Source: Rhodoblastus sp963748385 (GTDB taxonomy: Bacteria > Pseudomonadota > Alphaproteobacteria > Rhizobiales > Beijerinckiaceae). From it: DNA of 64,000 bases. The notes beneath the pieces were generated by a model. That model saw only the letters and a program-made list of their open reading frames with translations. It did not search any database and was not told where the DNA came from. The position numbers were made by a program, and so were the translations under genes. This document shows, piece after piece, positions 63,704-64,000 of this stretch; the first letter of the stretch is position 1; every line of letters begins with the position of its first letter. The DNA lies in contig CAVVIQ010000009.1 in NCBI GenBank assembly GCA_963748385.1, forward strand, positions 124,001 through 188,000, given 5' to 3'.

Positions 63704-64000
63704 TGGCTTTGGGCCCTTTTTTTCGTCGCCTGTGCGGCCCCTATGAGCATCGGGTCAACGACGCCTATCGCTCGATCTATGTCAATCTCGACGACTTTGT
63801 CGTCCGGATCAGGACGGCCCAGCCCGAAGCGCGCCGCATCCTGGAAATCGGCTGCGGCGAAGGCGCGGTGACGGAGCGTCTCGCGGCCGCGTATCCCCAG
63901 GCCGAGATTGTGGCGATCGACATCACGCCTCGCCTGGGCCGTCTCTATCGCGGCCCCGCCGGCAAGGTCTCCTTCAAGCAGGCTCCCGTTCAAGAGATCG
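63703..64000 (+). CDS. SAM-dependent methyltransferase (3' end beyond window)
   Basis: The first 99 residues of a class I methyltransferase: ILEIGCGEGAVTERLA is motif I for S-adenosylmethionine binding, followed by AEIVAIDITPRLG (motif post I). The ATG overlaps the TGA of the upstream glycosyltransferase, so it belongs to the same cluster and may methylate the glycan or its lipid carrier. The rest is outside the window. Confidence 0.8.
   Translation, partial: MALGPFFRRLCGPYEHRVNDAYRSIYVNLDDFVVRIRTAQPEARRILEIGCGEGAVTERLAAAYPQAEIVAIDITPRLGRLYRGPAGKVSFKQAPVQEI

Overview
The window is high-GC bacterial chromosome of alphaproteobacterial type, most likely Rhizobiales/Hyphomicrobiales (a Beijerinckiaceae or Methylocystaceae relative is a guess). 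The basis is the set of families present: a MucR/Ros regulator, a FeuPQ-like two-component pair, DUF1491, DUF2336 and DUF2946 proteins, a pyrC-like/plsY/dprA cluster, an alphaproteobacterial TyrS, and a MerR-controlled thiolase/fadJ/acyl-CoA dehydrogenase operon. I saw no rRNA, tRNA, CRISPR array, prophage or insertion sequence. Both ends cut through genes: an ECF sigma factor on the left and a methyltransferase on the right.

0-14 kb: ECF sigma factor (partial), a periplasmic YyaL-type thioredoxin-fold protein, a transglutaminase-like protein, a small lipoprotein, an RND efflux adaptor and pump, an OmpR-type regulator/histidine kinase pair with a PepSY-like secreted protein, and a DUF1214/DUF1254 pair. 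14-25 kb: a copper-related group (DUF2946 protein, Crp/Fnr regulator, PCuAC chaperone, Sco protein), a DivJ/PleC-like kinase operon, MucR, an S9 oligopeptidase and a two-helix membrane protein. 25-36 kb: Fe-superoxide dismutase, a DUF1796 protein and a GT61-like glycosyltransferase, methylmalonyl-CoA mutase, and glnE with a kinase gene overlapping it. 35-43 kb: an FtsK translocase without membrane segments, a 40-residue-repeat protein, RuvX, DprA, PlsY, a dihydroorotase-like protein lacking its metal-binding histidines, and a c-type cytochrome. 43-54 kb: the MerR-controlled fatty-acid oxidation operon, glutamate dehydrogenase, a DUF779/aldehyde dehydrogenase pair and an unknown possible glycosyltransferase. 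55-64 kb: TyrS, a Tat-type papain-like protease, an aminotransferase, a DsbA-family protein, an ABC-F ATPase and the start of a glycan cluster (two GT2 enzymes and a methyltransferase).

The strongest window-wide signal is technical or evolutionary. Ten conserved genes are broken by about 21 single-base frameshifts. Reconstructing the reading frames shows 20 gains of one base, mostly copies of a neighbouring base, and one loss. They cluster at 27-32 kb and 40-50 kb, and several fall in or next to GANTC, the CcrM methylation sequence. I read these as consensus errors, so I annotate the affected genes as whole genes and give the approximate shift points. They include a false thiolase-FadJ fusion.

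I found no convincing new multi-gene defence or mobile system. The more interesting items are the substituted active sites (pyrC-like, transglutaminase-like, MucR), the membrane-free FtsK, paired overlapping hairpins after two redox genes, a tandem repeat upstream of the mutase gene, and a palindrome placed over the MerR promoter.
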